Origin: Limisphaerales bacterium
Lineage (GTDB): Bacteria; Verrucomicrobiota; Verrucomicrobiia; Limisphaerales; SXTU01
Reading direction: 5' to 3'
DNA: 64,000 nucleotides
Assembly (NCBI GenBank): GCA_009773355.1
Contig: WRPG01000011.1
Span: 1 to 64,000, forward strand
Both the position numbers and the translations under genes were made by a program. The notes under the pieces are model-generated. The model was not told where the DNA came from. It ran no database searches and was given only the letters and a program-made list of their open reading frames with translations. Of this stretch, positions 44,815 to 53,963 are shown one piece after another (position 1 is the first letter of the stretch; every line of letters starts with the position of its first letter).

Positions 44815-44964
44815 AAATTGATCTCGTTCTCTAAAAAAGAGGGCGCACTGTAGGCAACGGGCAGGGGTGGTGCAAGCGGGAATTTTGGCTGGCAAGATTC
44901 GCTTTGACGCCAGCAGCGGCTGGGATTGAACTGGCAGCCAGCACAAGCATTCCTTTCCAACGCC

Positions 44965-45834
44965 ATGAACCCCTCCCTCTCCCGCCGTTCCGCCCTCGCC
45001 TGCGCCGCCGCCGTCACCGCCGCGCTGGGGCAACGCCTCACCGCCGCCGATGCCGCCGCGAAGGTGAAAATCAACCACTCCGCCTGCAAGTGGTGTTACT
45101 CGAAGATTCCGCTCGATGACCTCTGCGCCGCCGGCAAGCAGTTCGGCCTGCAATCCGTCGAACTGCTCGACCCGCCGGACTTCGCCACAGTGAAGAAGCA
45201 CGGCCTGCACTGCGCGATGGTGAGCTTCCCGCAGAAGAACGGCATTGGCACGATTTCCAAGGCCTTCAACCGCTTGGAGCACCACGACACGCTGGTGGAG
45301 ATTTACACCGAGCGCATCAAGCAGTGCGCCGACGCCGGCTTCAAGCAGCTCATCTGCTTCTCCGGCAACCGCGCCGGCCTCGACGACGAGGCGGGCCTGA
45401 AGAACTGCGCCACCGGCCTCAAGCGCATCCTCCCGCTGGCCGAGAAGCACGGCGTCACGCTCGTGATGGAGCTGCTCAACAGCCGCGTGAACCACAAGGA
45501 TTACCAGTGCGACAAGTCCGCGTGGGGCATCGCGCTCTGCAAGGCCATCGGCTCCGAGCGCTTCAAGCTGCTCTACGACATCTACCATATGCAGATCATG
45601 GAGGGCGACGTCATCGCCACCATCCAGCGCGACCACCAGTATTTCGCCCACTACCACACCGGCGGCGTGCCGGGCCGCAACGAGATTGACGACACCCAGG
45701 AGCTGAACTACCCGGCCATCATGCGCGCCATCCAAGCCACCGGCTACAAGGGCTACGTGGGCCAGGAGTTCATCCCCAAGCGCGAGGACAAGATCGCGTC
45801 GCTCAAGCAAGGCGTGCAGATTTGCACGGTGTGA
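44965..45834 (+). CDS. Hydroxypyruvate-isomerase-like TIM-barrel protein (paralogue 1)
   Basis: A 289-residue protein of the xylose-isomerase-like TIM-barrel superfamily. A Tat-like leader (LSRRSALACAAAVTAAL) is followed by 'FGLQSVELLDPPD', 'LVMELLNSRVNHKDYQ', 'KLLYDIYHMQIMEGDVIAT', 'HYHTGGVPGRNEIDD' and 'YVGQEFIPKRED', the metal-binding Glu/Asp/His/Glu set of hydroxypyruvate and sugar-phosphate isomerases. The export signal implies a periplasmic sugar substrate. ATG 44965 fits the leader. It is 7 bp from the following gene. Confidence 0.85.
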   Translation: MNPSLSRRSALACAAAVTAALGQRLTAADAAAKVKINHSACKWCYSKIPLDDLCAAGKQFGLQSVELLDPPDFATVKKHGLHCAMVSFPQKNGIGTISKAFNRLEHHDTLVEIYTERIKQCADAGFKQLICFSGNRAGLDDEAGLKNCATGLKRILPLAEKHGVTLVMELLNSRVNHKDYQCDKSAWGIALCKAIGSERFKLLYDIYHMQIMEGDVIATIQRDHQYFAHYHTGGVPGRNEIDDTQELNYPAIMRAIQATGYKGYVGQEFIPKREDKIASLKQGVQICTV

Positions 45835-45841
45835 ACAGGTT

Positions 45842-46819
45842 ATGGGATTGTTGAAACAAGTCGTCCTCGGCGGAGCCAACTGGTGGGCGGGCCGGCTGAA
45901 AAAGAAGGCCGACAGCCGCACTGCTGAATACCGGCAGCACATTGCCGGCGTGCGCCGCAAGGCACCGCCGCTCGCGGTCAAGCTGGTTTCCACACCGGAA
46001 CCCGCATGGCTCCAAGAGTGGGTAGTCGCCAAGTCTGCGGCAGACGCGCTAACCCGGCGCGGTTTCTCGTGTGCAGGCGGTGTAACGCTTGCCGGAGCAC
46101 CGCAGTGGCAAGGTGTGGGGTTCGTGAATGTGGAACAATCCGCGTCCGCCATGCTTTTGAAGCTGGGAGACCAACTGCACACGTCGCTTGGCACCTTTTT
46201 CACTGACGGCGGCCTGTTCTCCGTCACAGACATGGCGGCCCGGTCCGGCCAGGTATTTCCTCCGTGGTTCGAGCGGCATCGGCTGACCGGCCTCACCACC
46301 GAGCAGTTGATTGACCAGTTCCTCGCCAAACGCCCCACGCGCCCATTCCGTGCTGTTGACGCGGACAGTTTTGCCGCCGGTGAAGAAGAAGCCTTCGCAC
46401 GCATGCAGGCCTGGCTCGCAGAGCGCGGCGGTGCGTCGGTGGAGGAACTTGCCGAACAGTTCAAGGCTGCGGGAAAGCTTCCATCGGGTGAGGAAGCGGG
46501 TTCCTTCCTTGCCCAACTCCGCCTTCACGAGATCGAGAAGGCGGCGTGGAACTGGCTCCGACTGCAACCCGAGCTGCCCTTTCCGCAGGACGACGCAATC
46601 GAATGGCTGGCGGTGGTGCATGACGAACTGCCCGTGGATGACCTCGCCAACACCTATTGGTGCTATGCGGGAGATTTCGGTGTTCGGGCGGATGTGTTTG
46701 AGGATGCACCGCCCCGCGGAGCCTTCGCCCGTGTCAACGCCGGCCGGGGTAACAAACTTCAGAAAGTGTTCACTAAGGAAACTGGACTGCCCGTTGACTT
46801 CTATCTGCCTGCCGATTGA
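45842..46819 (+). CDS. Hypothetical protein between two isomerase paralogues
   Basis: A 325-residue cytoplasmic protein (MGLLKQVVLGGANWWAGRLK). I recognise no domain. 'ARMQAWLAERGGASVEELAE' suggests a helical segment. Codon use is somewhat less GC-rich than in the isomerase genes. Its close spacing to both neighbours (7 bp and 19 bp) suggests one transcript, yet it interrupts a pair of related genes, so a later insertion between duplicated isomerases is plausible. Confidence 0.6.
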   Translation: MGLLKQVVLGGANWWAGRLKKKADSRTAEYRQHIAGVRRKAPPLAVKLVSTPEPAWLQEWVVAKSAADALTRRGFSCAGGVTLAGAPQWQGVGFVNVEQSASAMLLKLGDQLHTSLGTFFTDGGLFSVTDMAARSGQVFPPWFERHRLTGLTTEQLIDQFLAKRPTRPFRAVDADSFAAGEEEAFARMQAWLAERGGASVEELAEQFKAAGKLPSGEEAGSFLAQLRLHEIEKAAWNWLRLQPELPFPQDDAIEWLAVVHDELPVDDLANTYWCYAGDFGVRADVFEDAPPRGAFARVNAGRGNKLQKVFTKETGLPVDFYLPAD

Positions 46820-46838
46820 CCGCTTCATTGACAAAGTC

Positions 46839-47717
46839 ATGAAAACCTCCCGCCGCTCCGCCCTCAAGACCGCCGCGTTCGCCGGCGTGTCCGTGCTCAC
46901 CGCGTCCAAAGTCCGCGCCGCCGAGGCCGGGGACTTCTACGTCGCGAAGAACGGGCGCATCAACCAGTCCCTCGTCACCTGGAACTTCCGCCCGCTCACC
47001 GTGCCGGATCTCGCCAAGCTCGCGGTGAAGTTCGGCGTGAAGTCCATCGAGTTGGTCGGGCCGGAGCACTGGCCGATGCTCAAGGAACTGGGCCTCAAGT
47101 GCGCCATCGCCGGCAGCCACGGCTTCGCCAAGGGCTTCGCGCAGCCGGACCAGCACGCGGAGTGTTTGAAGGTGCTGGAGCAGCGCATCGGGCAGTGCGC
47201 CGCGCACGGCGTGCCGAGCGTCATCACCTTCTCCGGCTTCCGCAAGGGCCTGACGACGGACGACGCCACGAAGAACACCATCGCCGGCCTCAAGAAAATC
47301 GCGCCCTTCGCGGAGAAGCACAAAGTCACCGTCGCGCTGGAGATGCTGAACTCGAAGGTCAACGTCGAGATGAAGGGCCATCCGGACTACTTCTGCGACG
47401 ACATGGACCTGAGCGTCCGCATCCTAAAGGAAGTCGGCTCGCCCTACGTGAAAGTGCTCTATGACATCTACCATGTGCAGATCATGCACGGCGACGTCAT
47501 CAGCCGGCTGCGCCAATACAAGGACTTCATCGCGCACTACCACACGGCCGGGAATCCGGGCCGCAACGAGATTGATGCCACACAGGAGATCAACTACCCG
47601 CCCATCATGCGCGCCATCGCGGAGACGAAATACGCCGGCTACGTGGGCCAGGAGTTCATCCCGGTGCGCGAACATGTGAAGTCCATCAACGAGTCAGTGA
47701 GGATTTGCGACGTGTGA
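46839..47717 (+). CDS. Hydroxypyruvate-isomerase-like TIM-barrel protein (paralogue 2)
   Basis: A 292-residue Tat-exported protein (SRRSALKTAAFAGVSVLTAS), clearly related to the gene at 44965. Shared blocks: 'KSIELVGPEHWP', 'VALEMLNSKVNVEMKGHPDY', 'KVLYDIYHVQIMHGDVISR', 'HYHTAGNPGRNEIDATQE', 'YVGQEFIPVREH'. The metal-site residues are retained in both. ATG 46839 is selected because it starts the leader; the longer upstream frame overlaps the preceding gene out of frame. Confidence 0.87.
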   Translation: MKTSRRSALKTAAFAGVSVLTASKVRAAEAGDFYVAKNGRINQSLVTWNFRPLTVPDLAKLAVKFGVKSIELVGPEHWPMLKELGLKCAIAGSHGFAKGFAQPDQHAECLKVLEQRIGQCAAHGVPSVITFSGFRKGLTTDDATKNTIAGLKKIAPFAEKHKVTVALEMLNSKVNVEMKGHPDYFCDDMDLSVRILKEVGSPYVKVLYDIYHVQIMHGDVISRLRQYKDFIAHYHTAGNPGRNEIDATQEINYPPIMRAIAETKYAGYVGQEFIPVREHVKSINESVRICDV

Positions 47718-47838
47718 ACCGGGCCCGGGCATTCACGTGGCAATCGAAACTGTTTGCCAGGCTTGCCCCCGGGAGCTGGCGATGTCCGTTTAGCTTGTCT
47801 CAAGCCGATTGACTGGCTAGCTTGCAAGCAGACTCCCA

Positions 47839-48591
47839 GTGACAGACGAACTGGACACACAAGCGGGCCAGACTCGCGCCGCAGGCGTTTTCGCCACGAC
47901 GCACTGGACGCTGGTCATGGACGCTGCCGACAGCCAGGCCGAAGGCGCTACCAAGGCGCTCGAACAGCTCTGCGCGACTTACTGGTATCCCCTCTACGCC
48001 TACGTGCGGCGCACGGGCCGGCCGGCAGACGAGGCGCGCGATCTGACGCAGGAGTTTTTCGCGCGAGTGCTGGAGAAGAAGATTCTCAAGGTCGCCGACC
48101 AGGAGCGTGGCAAGTTCCGCACCTTCCTGTTGACGGCGTTGAAGAACTTCCTGGCGAAGGAGCATGAGAAGGCCGGTCGGCAGAAGCGCGGCGGCGGCGC
48201 GACGCATCTCTCGCTCGACTTCCAGGACGCCGAGGGCCGCTACCTCCACGAACCGAGCCATGAGCAGGCGCCCGACCTGCTCTTCGAGCGCGAGTGGGCC
48301 AAGGCGCTGCTCCAACGCGTGCTGCTGCGCCTGCGCGAGGAGTTCGTCGCCGCCGGGCAGCAGGAGCGCTTCGACGGCCTGTGCCCGCACCTGGTCGAGC
48401 CGGAGGAAAGCGCCTCCTACGCGGAGACCGCCGCGCGACTCGGCCTGTCCGAGGGCGCGGTAAAGACCGCCATGCACCGGCTGCGCGCCCGCTACCGGGA
48501 TTTGTATCGCGAGGAAATCGCCCTGCTCGTGGGTGGCCCCAACGAGGTCGAGGCCGAGATTCAGCACCTGTTCCGCACGCTGGAAGGCTAG
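47839..48591 (+). CDS. ECF-family RNA polymerase sigma factor, kinase-linked
   Basis: A 250-residue sigma factor starting at GTG 47839. Region 2 spans about residues 40-110 ('YWYPLYAYVRRTGRPADEAR', 'DLTQEFFARVLEK', 'GKFRTFLLTALKNFLAKE'). Region 4 has the helix-turn-helix 'SYAETAARLGLSEGAVKTAM'. It directly precedes a Ser/Thr kinase gene, as in the kinase-linked ECF groups of Planctomycetota and Verrucomicrobiota. Kinase-dependent control instead of an anti-sigma factor is inferred. Its likely targets share a GTAACC-N15-GRTA motif (see separate entries). Confidence 0.9.
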   Translation: MTDELDTQAGQTRAAGVFATTHWTLVMDAADSQAEGATKALEQLCATYWYPLYAYVRRTGRPADEARDLTQEFFARVLEKKILKVADQERGKFRTFLLTALKNFLAKEHEKAGRQKRGGGATHLSLDFQDAEGRYLHEPSHEQAPDLLFEREWAKALLQRVLLRLREEFVAAGQQERFDGLCPHLVEPEESASYAETAARLGLSEGAVKTAMHRLRARYRDLYREEIALLVGGPNEVEAEIQHLFRTLEG

Positions 48592-48608
48592 GCCGCCGAA
48601 AGTATTCC

Positions 48609-48640
48609 GTAACCCCTGGAGCTTCGCGCGGTAGCAGCGG
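48609..48640 (+). promoter_or_regulatory. ECF-type promoter candidate for the WD40 kinase gene
   Basis: GTAACC (48609-48614), a 15-nt spacer, then GGTAGCAGCGG (48630-48640). The spacing and element sequences recur upstream of the genes at 53530 and 53964. The downstream element ends 8 bp before the ATG, so a short or leaderless transcript would result. Confidence 0.6.
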
Positions 48641-48648
48641 ATGTTCGT

Positions 48649-51600
48649 ATGCCCGTGACGCAGTCACCCATCTGCCGCAACTGCGGCAAGCTGCCCGAAC
48701 CTGGCTCGCCGCTCGGCCTGTGCTCGCGCTGCCTGATGCAGCGGCTGTTCGACGCGCGGCCCGCGACCTCCAGTGGGCGGGAAACGAAGTCCGGGCCGGC
48801 CAGCCAGCCGGCGAACAAGGATTTCCGCGTGTTGCGCGAGCTGGCGCAGGGCGGCATGGGCACCATCTTCGAGGCGGCGGAGCCGGGCTTGGACCGCACC
48901 GTGGCGATGAAAGTTCTGCGCCACGACTCCCGCCTGCTCAAGGGCGGCAGCGAGCGGTTCCTGCGCGAGGCGCGGGTGCTTGCCTTGCTCGAGCATCCGA
49001 ACATCGTGCCCATCCACGCGCTGGGTCAGGACGCCGAGGGCCGGCCGTTCTACACGATGAAGCGCGTGCGCGGCCAGACGTTGCAGGCCGTCATCAACCA
49101 GCTCCGCCGTGGCGACCGCACCACTCTCCACGAGTTCAGCCTCGACAAGCTGCTCACCGTTTTCCTCAAGGTCTGCGACGCGATCGCCTTCGCGCACTCG
49201 CGCGGCATCATCCACCGCGACCTCAAGCCGGAGAACATCATGGTGGGCGAGTTCGGCGAGGTGCTGGTCATGGACTGGGGGCTGGCCAAGTTCGAGCACG
49301 ACCACCTGCATGAGATTGCCCGGGACGTGGACACGGAGTTCGCCACGCGCATGGGGATGGTGGCGGACGAGGAGTTCCGCCCGTCGGACAGCGGGCTGAC
49401 GATGGACGGCGCGGTGATGGGCACGCCGCAGTTCATGCCGCCGGAGCAGGCGGCGGGGAAGATCGCGGAGATTGACGCGCGCTCGGATGTCTTCGCGCTC
49501 GGGGCCATCCTTTACTGCATCCTCACGCTGCGCCCGCCGTTCCGAGGCAAGAACCTCAACGAAGTCCTCCACAAGGTCCGCTCCGGCGCGGCCATCAAGC
49601 CGCCGACGGTCTTCAATCGCCCGCCCACCAAGCCCGGCGAACGCGGCGCGCCGGCTCAGGAGGAATCATCGCCGCGCCTCGAACTGTCTGTCGGCCTCGC
49701 GCATTGCCCGAATGGCCGCGTGCCGGCCGCGCTTTCCGGCGTGACCATGCGCGCGCTGGAGTTCAAGCCGGCGAACCGCTACCAGACCGTCACCGCGTTG
49801 TCGGTGGACATCACGGCGTATCGGGGCGGCTTCGCCACGTCCGTCGAGCACGTCGGCGCGCTCGGCCAGGTCTGGCTGCTGGCCCTGCGGCATCGGCTGG
49901 CGGCCTCGCTGCTGGGCGTGATGGTCGTGCTCACCGCAGTCTTCATTGTCCAGCTCGTGCGCAGCGAGCGCAGCGCGACGCAGCACGCGGAGAAGGCGGA
50001 GAAGAACGAGCAGCGCGCCACGTCCGCCCAGCAACAGACGGAGCTGATGGCCGGCGACCTCCGCCGCTCACTGTCGCACGCCTACGTGTCCGAGGGCTGG
50101 AAGCTGCAAAGCGACGGCGCGCCGTTCCGCGCCTTGCCCGTCTTCACCAAGGCACTCGAACTGGAGGCCGCCGACCCGGAGCGCACGGCCATCAACCGCC
50201 TGCGCCTGAGCGTGCTGATGAGCCAGTCGCCCGGCCTGCTCCAGTTCTTCAATCCCGGCGGCACCATCACGGATGCGGACCTCATCACGGACGCGCAAGG
50301 CACGCGGCTGGCGCTGGGCGTGGCGGGCACGAACGGCACGTTCTCGGCGGGCGTCTGGAACCCGGCGGATGGCCGGCTGCTCACGCCGTTGATGAGCCAC
50401 GCCGGGCGCGTGAACTCGGTGCGTTTCGACCGCGCCGGCGACCGCCTCGTCACCGCTGGCGAGGACAAGTTCGTCCGTGTCTGGGACGCGCGGAAGGGCA
50501 CGCTTATCCTGGGACCGCTGAAGCATGGCGAGGCGGTGTGGCAGGCGGTCTTCAGTCCCGACGGCAAATGGATTGCCTCCTCCGACAATCACAAGCCGGG
50601 CGGTTGGGGAGCCTTGAGCGGCGGGGAAGCCTTGGTCTATCGCCGGCGGAACGGCACGACCACGCTGTGGAACGCAGCCACGGGCAAGCCGCGCTGGGAG
50701 ACGCCCGTCGAGGGCCGCAACGCGCAGCTCCTGGTGTTCAGCCCGGACGGCACGCAACTGGCCGAGGGCTACCACACCTTTGTCAGCGCGGTCACGCGGG
50801 TCACGGACGGGGAGATTGTGAGTCACTTCCCTGAGATCTGGTGGGTCAACGACATCGTCTATTCCGTGCCCGCCAACCGCGTCGTGGCCTGCGGCCTGTG
50901 GACGCAGCAAATCAAGCCCGGCGCGCGGCTCTTCGAGGCGGCGACGCTTGCACCCATCGGCGAAATGCTGCCGCACGAGCAGGAAGTGTATTGCGCGGCG
51001 TTCACTCCCGATGGGCGGCTCTTTGCCACCGGCGGACGCGACCGGTTGGCCCGCGTTTTTGATTCGGCCACCAGCGCGCCGATGCTGGCCGGGCTGGCGC
51101 ACGCGGCCCCGGTGACGCGGCTGGAGTTCAGCACCGACGGCTCGCAGCTCGCCGCCGGCTGTGAGAACGGCGATGTGCGCGTGTGGGATCCCCGGACGGG
51201 CACGCCGCTCTCACCCTGGCTGCCGCACGACTCCGCCGTGCTACGGCTGCGCTTCGAAGCACGCGGCGAGCGGCTGCTGACCGTTACCCGTGACGGCGTT
51301 CGCACTTGGGATCTGCGGACGGGCGCGGTGCCCCGCCATGTGTTTCCTGAGACCAGTTCTCAGCAGGTGGTCATGGAAGGATTCGACCAGTCGGGCAAAC
51401 ATGTTTTTAGTTTCCTCCGAGCCACCGCCCTGCTGCGCCTGTGGTCAGTCGCCACGGGCCGGCTGGTGGAGGCGCCGCTGCGTGTGGAAGGCGGTCGGGA
51501 TCCGGTCGGCTACGACCCGGAGCGGCGGCTGGTTTTCACCTTCCTGCCCGGCGAGGGCGTGCGGACGCTGAACATGCGCGACGGCAGCCTGGCCGCCGCC

Positions 51601-53457
51601 GTGCTCGCGCCGCAACACCGGCTGCTGAATCCGTTCATCCACTGGAGTTCCGACGGACGCATCGTGCTGGCGGGCTCCCGGAAGGAATTCCAGATCTGCG
51701 ACGCCGACGACGGGCGCGTCCGGCAGAGCCTTACCAGCCAGACTACGGGCATTACCGCCCGCTGGGGCGCGCTGGGGGACCGCGCCGCCCTCGAGCTGGG
51801 CGGCGGCAAATACCAAGTAATGGATCTGCTCACCGGCAAGGTCCAGTGGACCGGGACCTACACCGCGCGGTTCCTGGCCGAACTGCTTTTCTCGCCAGAT
51901 GGCAAGCTGCTGGCTGTGCGCGGGCAGGAGGATCAAACCCAGGTCTTCGACGCACGGACCGGCGCTCCCGTCACGCCGGTTCTCCGCCGCGCGGAGGCCG
52001 GGGCCGGCGCGGCGTTCAGTCCCAACAGCCAGCGCATCGCCACCGCCGGGGCGGACGGCGCGGTGCGCATCTGGAGCGCGGCCGATGGCCGCCCATTGAC
52101 CGACTGGCTGCGGCACCGCAGCGCCGTGATTCGCGTGCGCTTCAGCCACGACGGTCGGTTGCTGCTCTCGGCCAGCACGGATCGCACGGTGATTGCGTGG
52201 GACGCGGTCACCGGCGATCTCGTGGCCCCGCCCTATCTGCACGAGACGCGGATCAATGGCCTGCACCTGAGCGCGGATGGGCGGCACTTCCTGACCATGC
52301 AAGGCGTGGACCGTTCGATGCGGCTGTGGGCGATGCCAATGGACAATCCGGCCTTCACCGCCGCCGACTGGCGGAAGACCTGCCGGCTCTTTGGCGGCTC
52401 CGAGAACCGCCCCGAGCCGGGCCAGCCGGACATCGTGCCGGCTGAACAGGCGGCCAACTGGCTCGCCCTCGCGACGCGGCATCCGCTGGAGTTCCACCGT
52501 GCCGAAGCCGGCGGCACCGGCTGGCTGGAATCCTCCGCGTGGGCGGCGTGGAAGCGCGGCGATTGGGAGCGCGCCGTGCAGGACTACGGTCGCGTCATCC
52601 AGGCCGACCCCGGGGCCAGCGACCAACGCATGATGCGCGCGACGGCGGCGCTCCGCGCAGCGGAGACGCTGACCGGTGAGCCGCGCACCGCCCGGCTGCG
52701 AACGGCGGTCGAAGACGTGACCCAGACGCTGGCGTGGCTGGCCGGCAGCGGGCCGCACGCGAAGGAACTACGCGGTCATCTGCTGGAGCAGCGCTCGCAC
52801 GCGCTCTATGCACAGGGGGATTTTACCGCCGCGCGCGGGGACTTTGGCGCCGCGCATGACCTGCCCGCCGCCGCGTCGTTGGGCAAAGGCTCAGTTGACC
52901 TGTCCACCTGGTTCAACGCGCGCAGCCCGGCGGACGAGGAAACGCGCGGCCGGCTCAAACCGTTCCTCGATCGTGGCACGACCGCGCTCGCGGAGGCGGG
53001 CGGGTTGGCGTTTGACGTGCGGGCGCTGGTCCACTTGCGCGGCCCCGCGAAGAACGCACTGCCGCACCAGCCCGAGCGCATCGCCGGAATCCCCGTGGGC
53101 CGGGCGTGCGCGAAGCTGCACTTCCTGCACGGGCACGCAAATCTGGTTTCCGCCCGCACCGAAGTCGGCAGCTACGTCATCCGCTACACCGACGGCGGCA
53201 GCGAGACCATCCCGCTCATCAGCGGCGTCAACACCGGCCCGTGGGCATTGCCGGCCACTGTGACCAACGCGCCGCCCCGCGCGAACGAGGTCTGGAAGGG
53301 TGAATCCCAGCGCCTCAACAACCGGGTGCCCAACCGCCTCCGCGTGCTGCTCCACACCTGGACCAATCCGCACCCGACCCGACCCATCGCCGCGCTGGAC
53401 TTCGTCTCCGCCGGCACGGACGCCGCGCCGTTCCTCATCGCCGTCACCGGCGAGTAA
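48649..53457 (+). CDS. Membrane Ser/Thr protein kinase with WD40 repeats
   Basis: A 1602-residue protein. An N-terminal zinc ribbon has Cys9, Cys12, Cys25 and Cys28 ('CRNCGKLPEPGSPLGLCSRC'). The kinase domain covers about 58-400: Gly loop 'LAQGGMGTIFEAAEPG', Lys88, HRDLKPEN (Asp191), DWG in place of DFG (Asp209), and 'GTPQFMPPEQAAG'. One membrane helix lies at about 415-438 ('LAASLLGVMVVLTAVFIVQL'), then a coiled coil, then a WD40 propeller region at about 575-1235 ('DRLVTAGEDKFVRVWDARKG'). A TPR-like segment and a beta-sandwich C-terminus follow. The WD40 part would lie outside the membrane and may sense a ligand. Confidence 0.92.
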   Translation: MPVTQSPICRNCGKLPEPGSPLGLCSRCLMQRLFDARPATSSGRETKSGPASQPANKDFRVLRELAQGGMGTIFEAAEPGLDRTVAMKVLRHDSRLLKGGSERFLREARVLALLEHPNIVPIHALGQDAEGRPFYTMKRVRGQTLQAVINQLRRGDRTTLHEFSLDKLLTVFLKVCDAIAFAHSRGIIHRDLKPENIMVGEFGEVLVMDWGLAKFEHDHLHEIARDVDTEFATRMGMVADEEFRPSDSGLTMDGAVMGTPQFMPPEQAAGKIAEIDARSDVFALGAILYCILTLRPPFRGKNLNEVLHKVRSGAAIKPPTVFNRPPTKPGERGAPAQEESSPRLELSVGLAHCPNGRVPAALSGVTMRALEFKPANRYQTVTALSVDITAYRGGFATSVEHVGALGQVWLLALRHRLAASLLGVMVVLTAVFIVQLVRSERSATQHAEKAEKNEQRATSAQQQTELMAGDLRRSLSHAYVSEGWKLQSDGAPFRALPVFTKALELEAADPERTAINRLRLSVLMSQSPGLLQFFNPGGTITDADLITDAQGTRLALGVAGTNGTFSAGVWNPADGRLLTPLMSHAGRVNSVRFDRAGDRLVTAGEDKFVRVWDARKGTLILGPLKHGEAVWQAVFSPDGKWIASSDNHKPGGWGALSGGEALVYRRRNGTTTLWNAATGKPRWETPVEGRNAQLLVFSPDGTQLAEGYHTFVSAVTRVTDGEIVSHFPEIWWVNDIVYSVPANRVVACGLWTQQIKPGARLFEAATLAPIGEMLPHEQEVYCAAFTPDGRLFATGGRDRLARVFDSATSAPMLAGLAHAAPVTRLEFSTDGSQLAAGCENGDVRVWDPRTGTPLSPWLPHDSAVLRLRFEARGERLLTVTRDGVRTWDLRTGAVPRHVFPETSSQQVVMEGFDQSGKHVFSFLRATALLRLWSVATGRLVEAPLRVEGGRDPVGYDPERRLVFTFLPGEGVRTLNMRDGSLAAAVLAPQHRLLNPFIHWSSDGRIVLAGSRKEFQICDADDGRVRQSLTSQTTGITARWGALGDRAALELGGGKYQVMDLLTGKVQWTGTYTARFLAELLFSPDGKLLAVRGQEDQTQVFDARTGAPVTPVLRRAEAGAGAAFSPNSQRIATAGADGAVRIWSAADGRPLTDWLRHRSAVIRVRFSHDGRLLLSASTDRTVIAWDAVTGDLVAPPYLHETRINGLHLSADGRHFLTMQGVDRSMRLWAMPMDNPAFTAADWRKTCRLFGGSENRPEPGQPDIVPAEQAANWLALATRHPLEFHRAEAGGTGWLESSAWAAWKRGDWERAVQDYGRVIQADPGASDQRMMRATAALRAAETLTGEPRTARLRTAVEDVTQTLAWLAGSGPHAKELRGHLLEQRSHALYAQGDFTAARGDFGAAHDLPAAASLGKGSVDLSTWFNARSPADEETRGRLKPFLDRGTTALAEAGGLAFDVRALVHLRGPAKNALPHQPERIAGIPVGRACAKLHFLHGHANLVSARTEVGSYVIRYTDGGSETIPLISGVNTGPWALPATVTNAPPRANEVWKGESQRLNNRVPNRLRVLLHTWTNPHPTRPIAALDFVSAGTDAAPFLIAVTGE

Positions 53458-53489
53458 ACGAGGTGGGCCGCTGCGGCGGCAGATTTCCC

Positions 53490-53521
53490 GTAACCTCCGC
53501 TGGCAATTGCGGTATGCACGG
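53490..53521 (+). promoter_or_regulatory. ECF-type promoter candidate for the kinase-remnant gene
   Basis: GTAACC (53490-53495), a 15-nt spacer, then GGTATGCACGG (53511-53521). Distance to the ATG is the same as at the kinase gene, so the promoter and N-terminal coding region appear to have been duplicated together. Confidence 0.6.
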
Positions 53522-53529
53522 AGGATCGT

Positions 53530-53763
53530 ATGCCCCGCACTCCACCAGCCGCCTGCCGCAACTGCGGCAAGGTGCCCGAGCCTGATTTGCCGCACGGGCT
53601 GTGCGCCCGCTGCCTGATGATCCGGCTGCTCGATGGTCCGGTGGCGGAGGAATCTCCCACCGAGCCGTCCGCCGCGCCGCGCCGCCTCACCCGCATCATT
53701 CCGCCTCAGCCGGGCGGGCCGGATGCTCCCGGAGCGAATCCGCCACTCCCGCCGTCGTGCTGA
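53530..53763 (+). CDS. Small zinc-ribbon protein: truncated paralogue of the kinase N-terminus
   Basis: A 77-residue protein whose first 40 residues (CRNCGKVPEPDLPHGLCARC, then LMIRLLDG) closely match the kinase's N-terminal zinc ribbon (CRNCGKLPEPGSPLGLCSRC, LMQRLFD). All four cysteines are kept. The kinase domain is absent; a Pro-rich tail follows (RLTRIIPPQPGGPDAPGANP). It may be a decaying duplicate, or a stand-alone zinc-ribbon partner able to compete with the kinase for an interaction. The conserved upstream motif argues for expression. Confidence 0.7.
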   Translation: MPRTPPAACRNCGKVPEPDLPHGLCARCLMIRLLDGPVAEESPTEPSAAPRRLTRIIPPQPGGPDAPGANPPLPPSC

Positions 53764-53863
53764 GGCCGCACCGTGACCGGGCCAGTCAACGGCGAGGAGC
53801 GCGGCCTTCTTCCCCCTGCGGGTGGCCTTCCGCAGGTTTCTCAAAAAAACTTTACGCAGCCCA

Positions 53864-53895
53864 GTAACCATTCCGCGTTTTCGGGATAGCAGCGG
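53864..53895 (+). promoter_or_regulatory. ECF-type promoter candidate for the collagen-like gene
   Basis: GTAACC (53864-53869), a 15-nt spacer, then GATAGCAGCGG (53885-53895), one base different from the kinase element. It lies 68 bp before the ATG, leaving room for a normal leader. Confidence 0.6.
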
Positions 53896-53963
53896 GTGAA
53901 GGCTCCCGGTATTGAGGCAGTTGCCGGGCGTCGGCAGAAAACGCGCAACCTCAAACATCGCCC

